Of a DNA stretch of 64,000 bases, positions 17,292 through 25,402 are shown in pieces. Position 1 is the stretch's first letter, and every line of letters begins with the position of its first letter. A program made the translations under genes and the position numbers. This stretch comes from Pseudomonadota bacterium (GTDB lineage Bacteria; Pseudomonadota; Alphaproteobacteria; Sphingomonadales; Sphingomonadaceae), in assembly GCA_023458055.1 (NCBI GenBank), contig JAEXAW010000071.1, positions 11,081 to 75,080 of the forward strand, read 5' to 3'. Below the pieces are notes generated by a model. That model saw only the letters and a list, made by a program, of their open reading frames with translations, was not told the origin of the DNA and searched no databases.

Positions 17292-19313
17292 TTACTCCAT
17301 TTCCAAGATAATCTCGTCCACCGCCAGACTATCCCCCGCTTTCGCATTGACCGACTTGACCAAGCCGGATTTTTCCGCGCGCAGGATATTTTCCATCTTC
17401 ATCGCTTCCACGACGGCGAGCGGTTGCCCCGCCTCCACCTTATCGCCGGCATCAACCTCAAGCCGCACGAGCAAGCCGGGCATCGGGGAGACCAGATATT
17501 TCGACATATCCGGCGGCACCTTTTCGATCATAAATTGCGCAAGCGGTGCGACATGGCCCGGCAGCACGCGCAGTTTATGGCTTGCCCCCCGCGTCGTCAG
17601 CGTCAGCCCGCCGCGCGTCTTGGCGACCTTGACCGTCAGCGGCGCGCCGTCAATCTCCGCTTCGACCATGCGGTCGCCCGGCGTATAGGCCAAGGCGAGA
17701 TCGACAGGTTCTGCATCAACCATCACCTCATCTTCGCTCATCTGGACGACATGGAGCGCATCGCCCATCTTGACCTGCCAATTGGCGGGCGGGCGCAGGC
17801 GGTCGCCAAGCTGTCCGTCAACGCGGCGCGCGCGGTCGGCTTCGGCGGTGGCGATGAAGCCAGCAATTGCGGCCAGATCACGGCTCAGCGTTTCACCGGC
17901 CGGCGCGCCGTGGAAGCCTTCGGGATATTCCTCCGCGATGAACCCGGTCGTCAGTTCGCCCTTTTGGAAACGCGGATGCTGCATGAGCGCCGAAAGGAAG
18001 TCGATATTATGGCCAAGCCCTTGCAGTTCAAACGCATCGAGCGCCTCAATCTGCTTGGCGATGGCCTCATTGCGCGTCTCGCCCCAGGTGATCAACTTCG
18101 CGATCATTGGGTCATAGAACATCGACACTTCGCCGCCTTCATAGACGCCATCATCAACGCGGACGCCATCGACGCCGCGACGGCCATTGGCCGCGCCGTC
18201 ATTGGTCCAGCCATCGACCGGCGGGCCATAGCGCGATACCCGCCCCGTTGAAGGCAGGAATCCGCGATAGGGGTCCTCGGCATAAACGCGATTTTCAATC
18301 GACCAGCCATCAATGCCGATATCATCTTGCGTGAAGGGTAGTTTTTCGCCCGCCGCGACGCGGATCATCTGTTCGACCAGGTCAATGCCGGTGATCGCCT
18401 CGGTCACCGGGTGCTCGACCTGAAGCCGGGTGTTCATTTCAAGGAAATAGAAGCTTTCGCCGCTCGGGTCCGCGCCCGAAACGATCAACTCGACCGTCCC
18501 CGCGCTATAATAGCCGACCGCGCGGGCGAGCGCGACGCATTGCTCGCCCATCGCCTTCCTCATCGCGGGCGTGACAAAGGGCGATGGCGCTTCTTCGACG
18601 ACCTTCTGGTGGCGGCGCTGGATCGAACATTCGCGCTCGTTCAGATAGACGATATTGCCGTGCTGGTCGCCAAGGATCTGGATTTCGATGTGGCGCGGAT
18701 TGAGGATGAATTTTTCGATGAACACACGGTCATCTCCAAAGCTGTTGAGGCCTTCGCGCTTCACCGCTTCAAAGCCTTCGCGCACATCCTTTTCGTCATA
18801 GGCAAGGCGCATCCCCTTGCCGCCGCCGCCCGCCGAGGCTTTCATCATCACCGGATAGCCGATTTCGTTGGAAATCTCGACCGCATGATCGGTATCGCGG
18901 ATTTCGCCGACAAAGCCGGGGACGACGTTAACGCCCGCTTCCTTGGCCAGTTTTTTGGACTCGATCTTGTCGCCCATCGCGGCAATCGCATTCACCGGCG
19001 GACCGATAAAGGCGATGCCTTCCTTCGCCAGCGCCTCGGCAAAGCTGGTGCGTTCGGAGAGGAACCCATAGCCAGGATGCACCGCCTCCGCCCCGGTTTC
19101 CTTGCACGCCGCAATGATCTTGTCGGCGATGAGGTAAGATTGCGCAGCAGGGGACGGGCCGATGTGCACGGCTTCGTCAGCCATTTGCACAAACGGCGCG
19201 CGGGCATCGGCGTCGGAATAAACCGCCACCGTCTGGATACCCATTTTGCGGGCGGTCTGAATAACCCGACACGCGATTTCGCCACGATTGGCGATAAGAA
19301 TTTTTTTGAACAT
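17292..19313 (-). CDS. pccA: Propionyl-CoA carboxylase, biotin-containing alpha subunit
   Basis: Carboxylates biotin with ATP and bicarbonate and works with PccB to turn propionyl-CoA into methylmalonyl-CoA. The 673 residues contain, in order, a biotin-carboxylase N-domain (MFKKILIANRGEIACRVIQT), an ATP-grasp domain (KASAGGGGKGMRLAYD, HIEIQILGDQHGN), EMNTRLQVEHPVTE, a linker (BT) domain and the biotinyl domain. The biotinylated lysine is Lys639 in VEAMKMEN. Length and the BT domain favour PccA over acetyl-CoA carboxylase AccC. It stands apart from pccB, separated by a toxin-antitoxin pair and the bioB/mcm/mce group. Confidence 0.93.
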   Translation of the reverse strand: MFKKILIANRGEIACRVIQTARKMGIQTVAVYSDADARAPFVQMADEAVHIGPSPAAQSYLIADKIIAACKETGAEAVHPGYGFLSERTSFAEALAKEGIAFIGPPVNAIAAMGDKIESKKLAKEAGVNVVPGFVGEIRDTDHAVEISNEIGYPVMMKASAGGGGKGMRLAYDEKDVREGFEAVKREGLNSFGDDRVFIEKFILNPRHIEIQILGDQHGNIVYLNERECSIQRRHQKVVEEAPSPFVTPAMRKAMGEQCVALARAVGYYSAGTVELIVSGADPSGESFYFLEMNTRLQVEHPVTEAITGIDLVEQMIRVAAGEKLPFTQDDIGIDGWSIENRVYAEDPYRGFLPSTGRVSRYGPPVDGWTNDGAANGRRGVDGVRVDDGVYEGGEVSMFYDPMIAKLITWGETRNEAIAKQIEALDAFELQGLGHNIDFLSALMQHPRFQKGELTTGFIAEEYPEGFHGAPAGETLSRDLAAIAGFIATAEADRARRVDGQLGDRLRPPANWQVKMGDALHVVQMSEDEVMVDAEPVDLALAYTPGDRMVEAEIDGAPLTVKVAKTRGGLTLTTRGASHKLRVLPGHVAPLAQFMIEKVPPDMSKYLVSPMPGLLVRLEVDAGDKVEAGQPLAVVEAMKMENILRAEKSGLVKSVNAKAGDSLAVDEIILEME

Positions 19314-19334
19314 TAGATGCAGGCTTTCAAAAAT

Positions 19335-19370
19335 TATAATATGGTTGACGTGTCATGGCTATCGTGGCAC
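19335..19370 (+). promoter_or_regulatory. Candidate promoter and operator of the higBA-like pair
   Basis: A perfect TATAAT (19335-19340) has no clear -35 box. An imperfect 21-bp dyad at 19350-19370, beginning GTGTCATG and ending CGTGGCAC, covers the expected transcription start. HigA antitoxins usually repress their own promoter through such dyads; the assignment is inferred. Confidence 0.4.
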
Positions 19371-19379
19371 ATATTGTAT

Positions 19380-19658
19380 ATGATCATCAGCTTTGCCAAT
19401 CGTGCGACAGAGCGTTTTGCGGTTGAAGGCAAATCGAAATTCAGTGGCATGGATATTGCCAAGGCATTTGCGCGGTTGCAATTGCTTCACGCCGCGCAAT
19501 CGCTTGATGACATTCCGCCGCTGAAATCGGTAGGATTGCATGCGTTGACGGGTGATCGTCAGGGGCAATGGGCGATGACCATCAACGGGCCGTGGCGACT
19601 GGTGTTTCGGTTCCATGATGGCAATGCGGAAGACGTCGAAATTGTCGATTATCATTGA
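19380..19658 (+). CDS. higB: HigB/RelE-type toxin
   Basis: Protein of 92 residues of the RelE/HigB-like plasmid maintenance family, expected to be a ribosome-dependent mRNA interferase. It begins MIISFANRATERFAVEGKSK and ends in the family pattern GDRQGQWAMTINGPWRLVFR, followed by VEIVDYH. Start ATG 19380; an open frame reaches 19317 but the ATG gives the family N-terminus. The antitoxin gene follows 10 bases later with a good ribosome site. Toxin-first order is typical of HigBA. Confidence 0.85.
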   Translation: MIISFANRATERFAVEGKSKFSGMDIAKAFARLQLLHAAQSLDDIPPLKSVGLHALTGDRQGQWAMTINGPWRLVFRFHDGNAEDVEIVDYH

Positions 19659-19668
19659 GGAGTGAGTT

Positions 19669-19959
19669 GTGAACCAGTTTGCATTCCAGTCCGTGCATCC
19701 GGGCGCGGTACTCAAGGAAGAGTTGGAAGCGCGCGGTCTTTCGGCCAATGCATTCGCCTTAAAACTGCGCGTGCCGCCGCAACGTATCCAGGATATTGTC
19801 GCGGGCCGACGCGGCATCAGCCCCGAAACCGCATTGCGGATTGAAGCATCGCTTGGAACCCCGGCACGGCTCTGGCTCAACATGCAGGCCGCCTATGATC
19901 TGCATGAAGCCGAAACGAAATTCGGGGAGAAGGTGAAAAAGGAAGTGCTTGCGGCATAA
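19669..19959 (+). CDS. higA: HigA-type antitoxin (XRE family HTH)
   Basis: Protein of 96 residues with a Cro/C1-type helix-turn-helix. HPGAVLKEELEARGLSANAFA and LRVPPQRIQDIVAGRRGISP form the HTH, followed by RLWLNMQAAYDL, the usual HigA C-terminus. Start is GTG 19669 with GAGGAG upstream. It should neutralise HigB and repress the operon. The pair lies between pccA and the rest of the propionyl-CoA genes, on the opposite strand. Confidence 0.87.
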   Translation: MNQFAFQSVHPGAVLKEELEARGLSANAFALKLRVPPQRIQDIVAGRRGISPETALRIEASLGTPARLWLNMQAAYDLHEAETKFGEKVKKEVLAA

Positions 19960-19968
19960 TCCGGTGCC

Positions 19969-20373
19969 TCATTCCCCATTATAATGGCGGACGAGATCGG
20001 CCAATTCCTTGGTCCGCGCTTCGGCCATGGTTATCATGCAGCCGAGATATTCGAGCTGTTCCCCGGTGCCGCCGCGCATCTTATATCCTTCGACGGCGCA
20101 GAAATTCTGACGATAGGCGATCCAGCCCCGTTGCGAGGCGAGGAGCGAAGCATAAAAGCCGGTGCGCTGGTCATATTTGCCAAGCTCACCCTTTTTCCAC
20201 TCGCTATCCCGCCGTTTCATGAAATCGCCGGTCTTCCGCCACTGCGAGGCCAGCGCGGCCTCCGCCTGCTTGAGGTCCGCGGCGGAACAGGCCTGCATAT
20301 CCGCGTCGGTCATCGCATTGGCGCAATCTGGCGCAGCACTGGCGGCGAGAAGGAGCACGGCGGCGGTTAACAT
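19969..20373 (-). CDS. Exported LprI/DUF1311-like protein
   Basis: Protein of 134 residues with a cleavable signal peptide (MLTAAVLLLAASAAPDCANA). The mature part matches the short DUF1311 (lysozyme inhibitor LprI-like) pattern: CANAMTDADMQACSAADLKQ, AALASQWR, and conserved cysteines near the end (FCAVEG, YLGCMITM). Members are small periplasmic or surface proteins; the exact role here is unknown. Confidence 0.75.
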   Translation of the reverse strand: MLTAAVLLLAASAAPDCANAMTDADMQACSAADLKQAEAALASQWRKTGDFMKRRDSEWKKGELGKYDQRTGFYASLLASQRGWIAYRQNFCAVEGYKMRGGTGEQLEYLGCMITMAEARTKELADLVRHYNGE

Positions 20374-20489
20374 GAGGGGCTCTCCTTAGGTAAGTTAACG
20401 TACGGTGAGGAAAAACAGTGCGGCACGATCTGTCCGAAAAACCCGACAAGCAATTTCACCACAGTTGGCTATAATGATATTTCTGAACA

Positions 20490-20699
20490 TTATTTACTCC
20501 ACCGGCGAAGCGTCCAAAAAGATAATGAAATACCACAAATACTTATTGCCAATGCCCCAATTGGGGCAGATCTTGTAGAAAGATTCATATTACTTAAAGC
20601 CCAAGACATAGCCCCTAAGCTCATATAAAAACCTATTGATAACCAAAAGAGAAACAGCATGAGAAACAAGGCTAGTGCGAGTAATTGCCGCCATTTCAC
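20490..20699 (-). CDS. Small membrane protein coupled to bioB
   Basis: Protein of 69 residues with two hydrophobic helices (LLALALFLMLFLFWLSIGFY and PIGALAISICGISLSFWTL) and a basic C-terminus. I know no family. It starts with GTG at 20699, overlapping the bioB stop codon in a GTGA tetranucleotide, which suggests coupled translation. Its base composition is clearly more AT-rich than bioB. The overlap is the main reason to believe it. Confidence 0.5.
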   Translation of the reverse strand: MKWRQLLALALFLMLFLFWLSIGFYMSLGAMSWALSNMNLSTRSAPIGALAISICGISLSFWTLRRWSK

Positions 20700-21667
20700 T
20701 CCGCCGCCTCCATCGCACTTGCCTTACACGCCCGCATCGGCTCTTCCGCCACCATCGCCTTCAGCCCGAGCTTAGCCAACAATGCTGCATCCTTGTCATC
20801 CCCGGCATTGGCGGTTGTCAGCAACTTATCCCCGGTAAAGATGCTGTTCGCGCCCGCGAGGAAGCATAGAGCCTGCGTCGCCTCGCTCATGCTCTCGCGC
20901 CCTGCGCTCAATCGCACCATGCTCATGGGCATGGTGATGCGTGCGACGGCGATGGTGCGGACGAACTCGATATCGTCGATCTTGGCCATCGGCGTATCCG
21001 CCAGCATATCGCCGAGCACCGTGCCCTTGACCGGCACCAGCGCGTTGACCGGCACGCTTTCGGGGTGCTGCGGCAGGGTCGCGAGCGTGTGGATGAAGCC
21101 CACGCGGTCGGCGCGGGTTTCGCCCATGCCGACAATCCCGCCCGAGCAGACATTGATTCCGGCCTTCCTCACATGATCCAGCGTTTCTAGCCGCTCGTCC
21201 ATCGTGCGGGTGGTGATGACGCGTTCATAATATTCGGGGCTGCTGTCGATATTATGGTTATAATAATCAAGCCCCGCTTCGGCCAGCATTTCCGCCTGTT
21301 TGGGGGTGAGCATGCCGAGCGTCATGCAGGTTTCCATGCCCATCGCGCGGACGCCCTTCACGATCTCGACAATCGCGGGCATGTCGCGATCCTTGGGGTT
21401 GCGCCAGGCCGCCCCCATGCAGAAACGCTGCGAGCCATTATCCTTGGCCTGCGCCGCCGATTGCAGCACCTCGCGCACATCCATCAGCTTGGTCGCCTTG
21501 ACCCCGCGGTCGGCCTCGACCGATTGCGCGCAATAGCCGCAATCCTCCGGGCAACCGCCGGTCTTGATCGACAAGAGCGTGCACAGCTGCACCTCGCCCA
21601 CCGCATGATGCGCGCGGTGGACGGTGGCGGCGCGATAGACGAGTTCGTCAAACGGCAGGTCGAACAA
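20696..21667 (-). CDS. bioB: Biotin synthase, with its 5' end disrupted by a repeat
   Basis: Radical SAM enzyme inserting sulfur into dethiobiotin. The SAM-cluster cysteines lie in CPEDCGYC (Cys39, 43, 46 in this numbering); RFCMGAAWRNP, GLDYYNHNIDSSPEYY and CSGGIVGMGETRADR are all intact. The given start is TTG at 21667, the first usable codon in the open frame. Conserved sequence continues upstream in the same frame (RTDWARAEIAA, 21668-21700, aligning with the N-terminus of E. coli BioB). It then runs into a palindromic repeat and an in-frame TAA at 21761-21763. The likely ancestral start is ATG 21844-21846 (MSERQAMD) with GAGGGGA upstream, now separated by about 100 bp of repeat and out of frame. 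Confidence 0.85.
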   Translation of the reverse strand: MFDLPFDELVYRAATVHRAHHAVGEVQLCTLLSIKTGGCPEDCGYCAQSVEADRGVKATKLMDVREVLQSAAQAKDNGSQRFCMGAAWRNPKDRDMPAIVEIVKGVRAMGMETCMTLGMLTPKQAEMLAEAGLDYYNHNIDSSPEYYERVITTRTMDERLETLDHVRKAGINVCSGGIVGMGETRADRVGFIHTLATLPQHPESVPVNALVPVKGTVLGDMLADTPMAKIDDIEFVRTIAVARITMPMSMVRLSAGRESMSEATQALCFLAGANSIFTGDKLLTTANAGDDKDAALLAKLGLKAMVAEEPMRACKASAMEAAE

Positions 21668-21710
21668 GGCGGCGATTTCTGCGCGGGCCCAATCGGTGCG
21701 GGGCTCAACT

Positions 21711-21809
21711 CCCCTCCCCTTAGGGGAGGGGCTGGGGGTGGGGGCGGTCCAGAAGCGCTGTTATTGGTTGACAGCCCCCACCCCGACCCCTCCCCTGAAG
21801 GGGAGGGGC
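21711..21809. repeat. Family D palindromic repeat pair inserted in the 5' end of bioB
   Basis: The halves 21711-21745 (cccctccccttaggggaggg, then a G-run) and 21774-21809 are inverted copies of one element, each with its own small hairpin, separated by 28 bases. The element lies between an ATG with a good ribosome site (21846) and the conserved coding part of bioB. Confidence 0.85.
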
Positions 21810-21860
21810 TAGTTTGGTCACAATCCATCGCTTGTCTCTCACTCATCTTTGGACGTCCCC

Positions 21861-22298
21861 TCACCGGCAATATTTCCTCGCCATGATCTGGAATAAAGTG
21901 AAGGGCGGGTCTTCGCCCTGAAGCGGTTCATAGCGCTCATTCTTCCACGCGTTCCGGTCGGCAAAGCGGACCCGTGCGACCTGACGCGATGCGGCATCGC
22001 CATAATCGCCCACACTATAGGTGACGACGCCGATATCCGCGCGCGGATTGCGGCAGTTAAAGCTGATCACGCCCTTATTGACCATTTTGTCGTTGGTTTC
22101 GAAATAAACGTCGCGCCAATCGCCATTTTTCTTTTCAAGCCGGCCATACCAGTCGGTGAAATAGGTCGTATCAATTTGCTGGCGATATAGTTTTTCGACG
22201 CGCACGCCGGGACGGTTTTCGCTCTCCTTGGTTTGCGCCAAGGCCGGGGATGCGATGAGCATGGCGGCCCCTAACGTGACGGCTATTCGAATTTTCAT
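21861..22298 (-). CDS. Exported protein of unknown function
   Basis: Protein of 145 residues with a clear signal peptide (MKIRIAVTLGAAMLIASPALAQ). The mature part has one predicted beta-rich segment (DTTYFTDWYGRLEKKNGDWR, GVISFNCRNPRADIGVVTYS) and two cysteines (FNCRN, RKYCR) that could form a disulfide. I do not recognise the family. It lies between mcm and bioB on the same strand; its stop is 15 bases before the presumed original bioB start, so it was probably in one transcript with bioB. Confidence 0.65.
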   Translation of the reverse strand: MKIRIAVTLGAAMLIASPALAQTKESENRPGVRVEKLYRQQIDTTYFTDWYGRLEKKNGDWRDVYFETNDKMVNKGVISFNCRNPRADIGVVTYSVGDYGDAASRQVARVRFADRNAWKNERYEPLQGEDPPFTLFQIMARKYCR

Positions 22299-22320
22299 TT
22301 CGCTGTCTCCTCCTTTACAC

Positions 22321-22408
22321 CGTCATGCTGAACGTGTTTCAGCATCCATAGGCCCCACAGTTTCGATAGCGCGGGCGGTATGGACCCTGAAACAAGTTCA
22401 GGGTGACG
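22321..22408. repeat. Family C repeat (GTCATGCTGAAC type)
   Basis: Two hairpins back to back: ATGCTGAA-N5-TTCAGCAT and ACCCTGAA-N5-TTCAGGGT, bounded by cgtcat and gtgacg, which are related inverted ends. A second copy is at 51167-51254. This copy is located between mcm and the following exported protein gene. Confidence 0.8.
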
Positions 22409-22433
22409 ATCACAATTGGGTTCAAACCTACCC

Positions 22434-24689
22434 TCACGCCGCTTCATCCAGCGGTGGCATATTATGGCCGAGCAAGCGCAGCACATCGGCCGCGCACTCG
22501 ACCACGTTTGATCCGGGGCCGTAAATGCCCTGGACTCCAGCTTCGCGCAGGAAATCATAGTCCTGCGGCGGGATGACGCCGCCGGCGATGACCTTGATGT
22601 CGCTGCGCCCTTCGGCTTTGAGTTTCTGGATGAGGTCGGGGATGAGCGTCTTGTGGCCCGCCGCGAGGCTCGACGCGCCAACCACATCGACCGCGCTTTC
22701 AAGTGCCAGCACCACGGTTTCTTCGGGCGTCTGGAACAGCGGCCCGCTTACTACATCAAAGCCCATATCGCTGAACGCCGATGCGATGACATTGGCGCCG
22801 CGGTCATGGCCGTCCTGCCCCATTTTGGCGACGAGCAATTTGGGCTTGCGGCCCATGCGGCGTTCGACCGCCGCGACGCCATCAAGCACCTGCTGCCAGC
22901 GCGCGTCGTCTTTGTAAGGCGCGCCATAGACGCCTTTAACGGGCGTCGGCGTGGTGCCATAGCGACCGAACGCGCTTTCCATCGCTGCGGAGATTTCGCC
23001 GAGCGTCGCGCGGGCGCGCGCGGCTTCGACCGCGAGGGCGAGAAGATTGCCGCTTGATCCTCCCCCTGTGGGGGAGGTGGCATCGCGCAGCGATGACGGA
23101 GGGGGTTCTCCTCGGGCCGCAGCGGCAGACTGAGAGCCCCCTCCACCATGCTTCGCATGGTCCCCCTCCCCGTTCCGGGGAGGATTGGCAGCCGCCTCCG
23201 CCAACGCCTTCAAAGCCTCCTGGCATTTCGCCTCGTCGCGCGCCGCTTTAACCGCATTGATCCGCGCGATCTGCGCCTCGCGCACGGCGCTGTTGTCGAC
23301 CTCCAGCGTTTCGAGCAGATCCTCGTTCGCCAGGCGATATTTGTTGACGCCGACGATCACGTCCTCGGCACGATCCACCCGCGCCTGCCGCGCGGCGGCG
23401 GCTTCCTCGATCATCGCCTTGGGCCAGCCTGCCGCAACCGCCTTTGCCATGCCGCCTTCGGCTTCGACGCGCTTGATAATCTCCCACGCCTTGTCGACCA
23501 GTTCCTGCGTCAGGGCCTCGACATAATAGCTGCCGCCCAAAGGATCGACGACATTGGTCATGCCGGTCTCTTCCTGAATGACGATCTGGGTATTGCGGGC
23601 GATGCGCGCGGAAAAATCGGTGGGGAGCGCAATCGCTTCATCCAGCGCATTGGTGTGGAGCGATTGGGTGCCGCCCAGCATCGCTGCCATCGCCTCAATG
23701 GTCGTGCGGATGACGTTGTTGTACGGATCCTGCTCGGTCAGCGATACGCCGCTCGTCTGGCAGTGGGTGCGCAGCATTTTGGAGCGTTCATCCTTGGCGC
23801 CCAGCCTGGTCATCACCCGGTGCCACAACACCCGCGCCGCGCGCAGCTTCGCAACTTCCATGAAGAAGTTCATGCCGATGGCGAAGAAGAAGCTCAAACG
23901 CCCCGCAAACTTGTCGATATCAAGCCCCGACGCCACGCCATAATTCACATATTCCATCCCGTCCGCGATGGTGAAGGCGAGCTCCTGCACCTGTGTCGCG
24001 CCCGCTTCCTGCATATGATAGCCGGAGATCGAGATCGAATTGAACTTCGGCATATGATCGGCGGTGTAAGCGAAAATATCCGAGATAATCCGCATCGAAG
24101 GTTCGGGCGGATAGATATAGGTGTTGCGCACCATAAACTCTTTGAGAATGTCGTTCTGGATGGTGCCTTCGAGCTTGTCTGCCGACACGCCCTGTTCTTC
24201 GCCCGCAACGATGAAGAATGCGAGGATCGGGATGACCGCACCGTTCATCGTCATCGACACCGACATCTGGTCGAGCGGGATGCCATCGAACAGGATTTTC
24301 ATATCCTCGACGCTGTCGATCGCGACCCCCGCCTTGCCAACATCGCCGACGACACGCGGATGATCGCTGTCATAGCCGCGATGGGTCGCAAGGTCGAACG
24401 CGACGGACAGGCCCTTCTGGCCCGCCGCCAAATTGCGACGATAAAAAGCGTTGGATTCCTCGGCGGTCGAAAAGCCCGCATATTGGCGGATCGTCCAAGG
24501 GCGCCCCGCATACATGGAGGCGCGCACCCCGCGCGTAAACGGCGCAAAACCGGGCAAGCCGGGGTCGGTCTCGACATCATCCGCCGTGTAAAGCGGCTTG
24601 ACGGTGATCCCCTCGGGCGTTTGCCAGTTGAGGTCTTTGCCTTTGACCTCCTTGTCCGCGAGTGTTTTCCAGTCGTTTATATTCGTCAT
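22434..24689 (-). CDS. scpA: Methylmalonyl-CoA mutase, with a 45-residue repeat-derived insertion
   Basis: Adenosylcobalamin-dependent mutase converting methylmalonyl-CoA to succinyl-CoA. The 751 residues comprise the substrate TIM barrel (RPWTIRQYAGFSTAEESNAFY, RTHCQTSGVSLTEQDPYNNV) and the C-terminal B12-binding domain with DGHDRG (cobalt-ligand His628) and GGVIPPQDY. The usual length is 710-720. The excess is residues 502-546 (NPPRNGEG to GGGSS), which is translated palindromic repeat lying in the linker between the barrel and the B12 domain. The frame is kept. Gene order mce-mcm on the minus strand completes the propionyl-CoA route. mutA or mcmA are alternative symbols. Confidence 0.92.
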   Translation of the reverse strand: MTNINDWKTLADKEVKGKDLNWQTPEGITVKPLYTADDVETDPGLPGFAPFTRGVRASMYAGRPWTIRQYAGFSTAEESNAFYRRNLAAGQKGLSVAFDLATHRGYDSDHPRVVGDVGKAGVAIDSVEDMKILFDGIPLDQMSVSMTMNGAVIPILAFFIVAGEEQGVSADKLEGTIQNDILKEFMVRNTYIYPPEPSMRIISDIFAYTADHMPKFNSISISGYHMQEAGATQVQELAFTIADGMEYVNYGVASGLDIDKFAGRLSFFFAIGMNFFMEVAKLRAARVLWHRVMTRLGAKDERSKMLRTHCQTSGVSLTEQDPYNNVIRTTIEAMAAMLGGTQSLHTNALDEAIALPTDFSARIARNTQIVIQEETGMTNVVDPLGGSYYVEALTQELVDKAWEIIKRVEAEGGMAKAVAAGWPKAMIEEAAAARQARVDRAEDVIVGVNKYRLANEDLLETLEVDNSAVREAQIARINAVKAARDEAKCQEALKALAEAAANPPRNGEGDHAKHGGGGSQSAAAARGEPPPSSLRDATSPTGGGSSGNLLALAVEAARARATLGEISAAMESAFGRYGTTPTPVKGVYGAPYKDDARWQQVLDGVAAVERRMGRKPKLLVAKMGQDGHDRGANVIASAFSDMGFDVVSGPLFQTPEETVVLALESAVDVVGASSLAAGHKTLIPDLIQKLKAEGRSDIKVIAGGVIPPQDYDFLREAGVQGIYGPGSNVVECAADVLRLLGHNMPPLDEAA
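23052..23186. repeat. Palindromic repeat inserted in frame in methylmalonyl-CoA mutase
   Basis: 135 bp (45 codons) with outer inverted arms (tcctccccctgtgggggagg at one end, cccgttccggggaggatt at the other) and inner arms (gacggagggggttc / gagccccctccacc). The element encodes a low-complexity linker, NPPRNGEG to GGGSS. It is related in arm sequence to family D in bioB. Confidence 0.85.
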
Positions 24690-24702
24690 TTTACGTCCTT
24701 AC

Positions 24703-24851
24703 CGCTCCCGCTTGCGGGAGAGGATATGAAGCCTTAGCCGACAGGCTTAGGCGGAATTGGTGAGGGTAAGTCCCTCACCGCTGCGGCTAAGCAATCCTTC
24801 GACAAGCTCAGGATTGCCAAGCCTCGCTGCCTCTCCCGCAAGCGGGAGAGG
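24703..24851. repeat. Composite palindromic repeat between mce and mcm
   Basis: It is bounded by ctcccgcttgcgggagagg (24705-24723) and cctctcccgcaagcgggagagg-type sequence (to 24851), each a hairpin by itself and inverted relative to the other. Inside are ggtgagggtaagtccctcacc, a further hairpin, and a family A core (ccttcgacaagctcagg, 24796-24812). Confidence 0.8.
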
Positions 24852-24859
24852 TGTTAAAT

Positions 24860-25294
24860 TCAATGCCCCTTGGGCGTTTCCATAATCTCGGTCAAAATCC
24901 CGCCCATATCCTTGGGGTGGACGAAGAAGATCAATGTGCCGTGCGCGCCGATGCGCGGTTCCCCCAGCACGCGCTTGCCCAAGGCCTCAAACTCGGCCTT
25001 GGCCGCGTGAATGTCCGGCACTTCATAGCACATATGATGCTGCCCCCCTTGCGGATTTTTTTCGAGAAAGCCCGCGATAGAGGTGTTGCCGGGCAGCGGT
25101 TCGATCAATTCGATCTGCGTTCCGTTCATCCCGCTGTCCGTAGGCGTATCAACAAAACACACCTTTACCCCCTGCGAGGGGAGATCAAACGGTTCATGAA
25201 TATGCGTTGCACCCATGACGTCGCGGTAAAAAATGATACTGTCCGCGATGGAGGGCGTAGCGACGCCGATATGATTGAGGCGGCCTAATTTCAT
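24860..25294 (-). CDS. mce: Methylmalonyl-CoA epimerase
   Basis: Glyoxalase-fold metalloenzyme of 144 residues that interconverts (S)- and (R)-methylmalonyl-CoA. Family hallmarks are LGRLNHIGVATPSIADSIIFYRD (first metal His), INPL-type GTQIELIEPL, GQHHMCYEVPDIHAA (second His) and GTLIFFVHPKDMGGILTEI (metal Glu). Start ATG 25292-25294. It lies between the mcm gene and the GIY-YIG repeat unit on the pcc transcript strand. Confidence 0.93.
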   Translation of the reverse strand: MKLGRLNHIGVATPSIADSIIFYRDVMGATHIHEPFDLPSQGVKVCFVDTPTDSGMNGTQIELIEPLPGNTSIAGFLEKNPQGGQHHMCYEVPDIHAAKAEFEALGKRVLGEPRIGAHGTLIFFVHPKDMGGILTEIMETPKGH

Positions 25295-25307
25295 TACGCT
25301 CTCCCAT

Positions 25308-25391
25308 CGTCATTGGGAGCGGAGCGAAGCAATCCAGGGCGGTTTAAGCCGACTCTGGATTGCCGCGCGACTTCGTCGCTCGCAATGACGG
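25308..25391. repeat. Family B repeat, copy 1 (downstream flank of the GIY-YIG gene)
   Basis: 84 bp bounded by cgtcattgggagcg and cgctcgcaatgacg, with internal aagcaatccag and ctggattgccg forming an imperfect palindrome. Its left half resembles the reverse complement of the right half of copy 2 (25714-25795), so the two copies are inverted about the nuclease gene. It starts 13 bases before mce and ends 11 bases from the nuclease stop codon. Confidence 0.85.
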
Positions 25392-25402
25392 TTATTGAAT
25401 GG

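Noticed and set aside
21484..21870. Minus-strand frame of 128 codons starting MPVRGRPKMSERQAMD
   Set aside because: Not a gene of its own: it joins the presumed original bioB start to translated repeat and then to bioB out of frame.
22299..22433. Cobalamin riboswitch near methylmalonyl-CoA mutase
   Set aside because: No B12-box-like sequence was seen; the gap is filled by the family C repeat and lies downstream of the gene.
23148..24737. Open frame of 529 codons on the plus strand
   Set aside because: Antisense to methylmalonyl-CoA mutase; no domain signature.
24690..24860. Intrinsic terminator between mce and mcm
   Set aside because: The hairpins are parts of a composite dispersed repeat and no T-run follows them.
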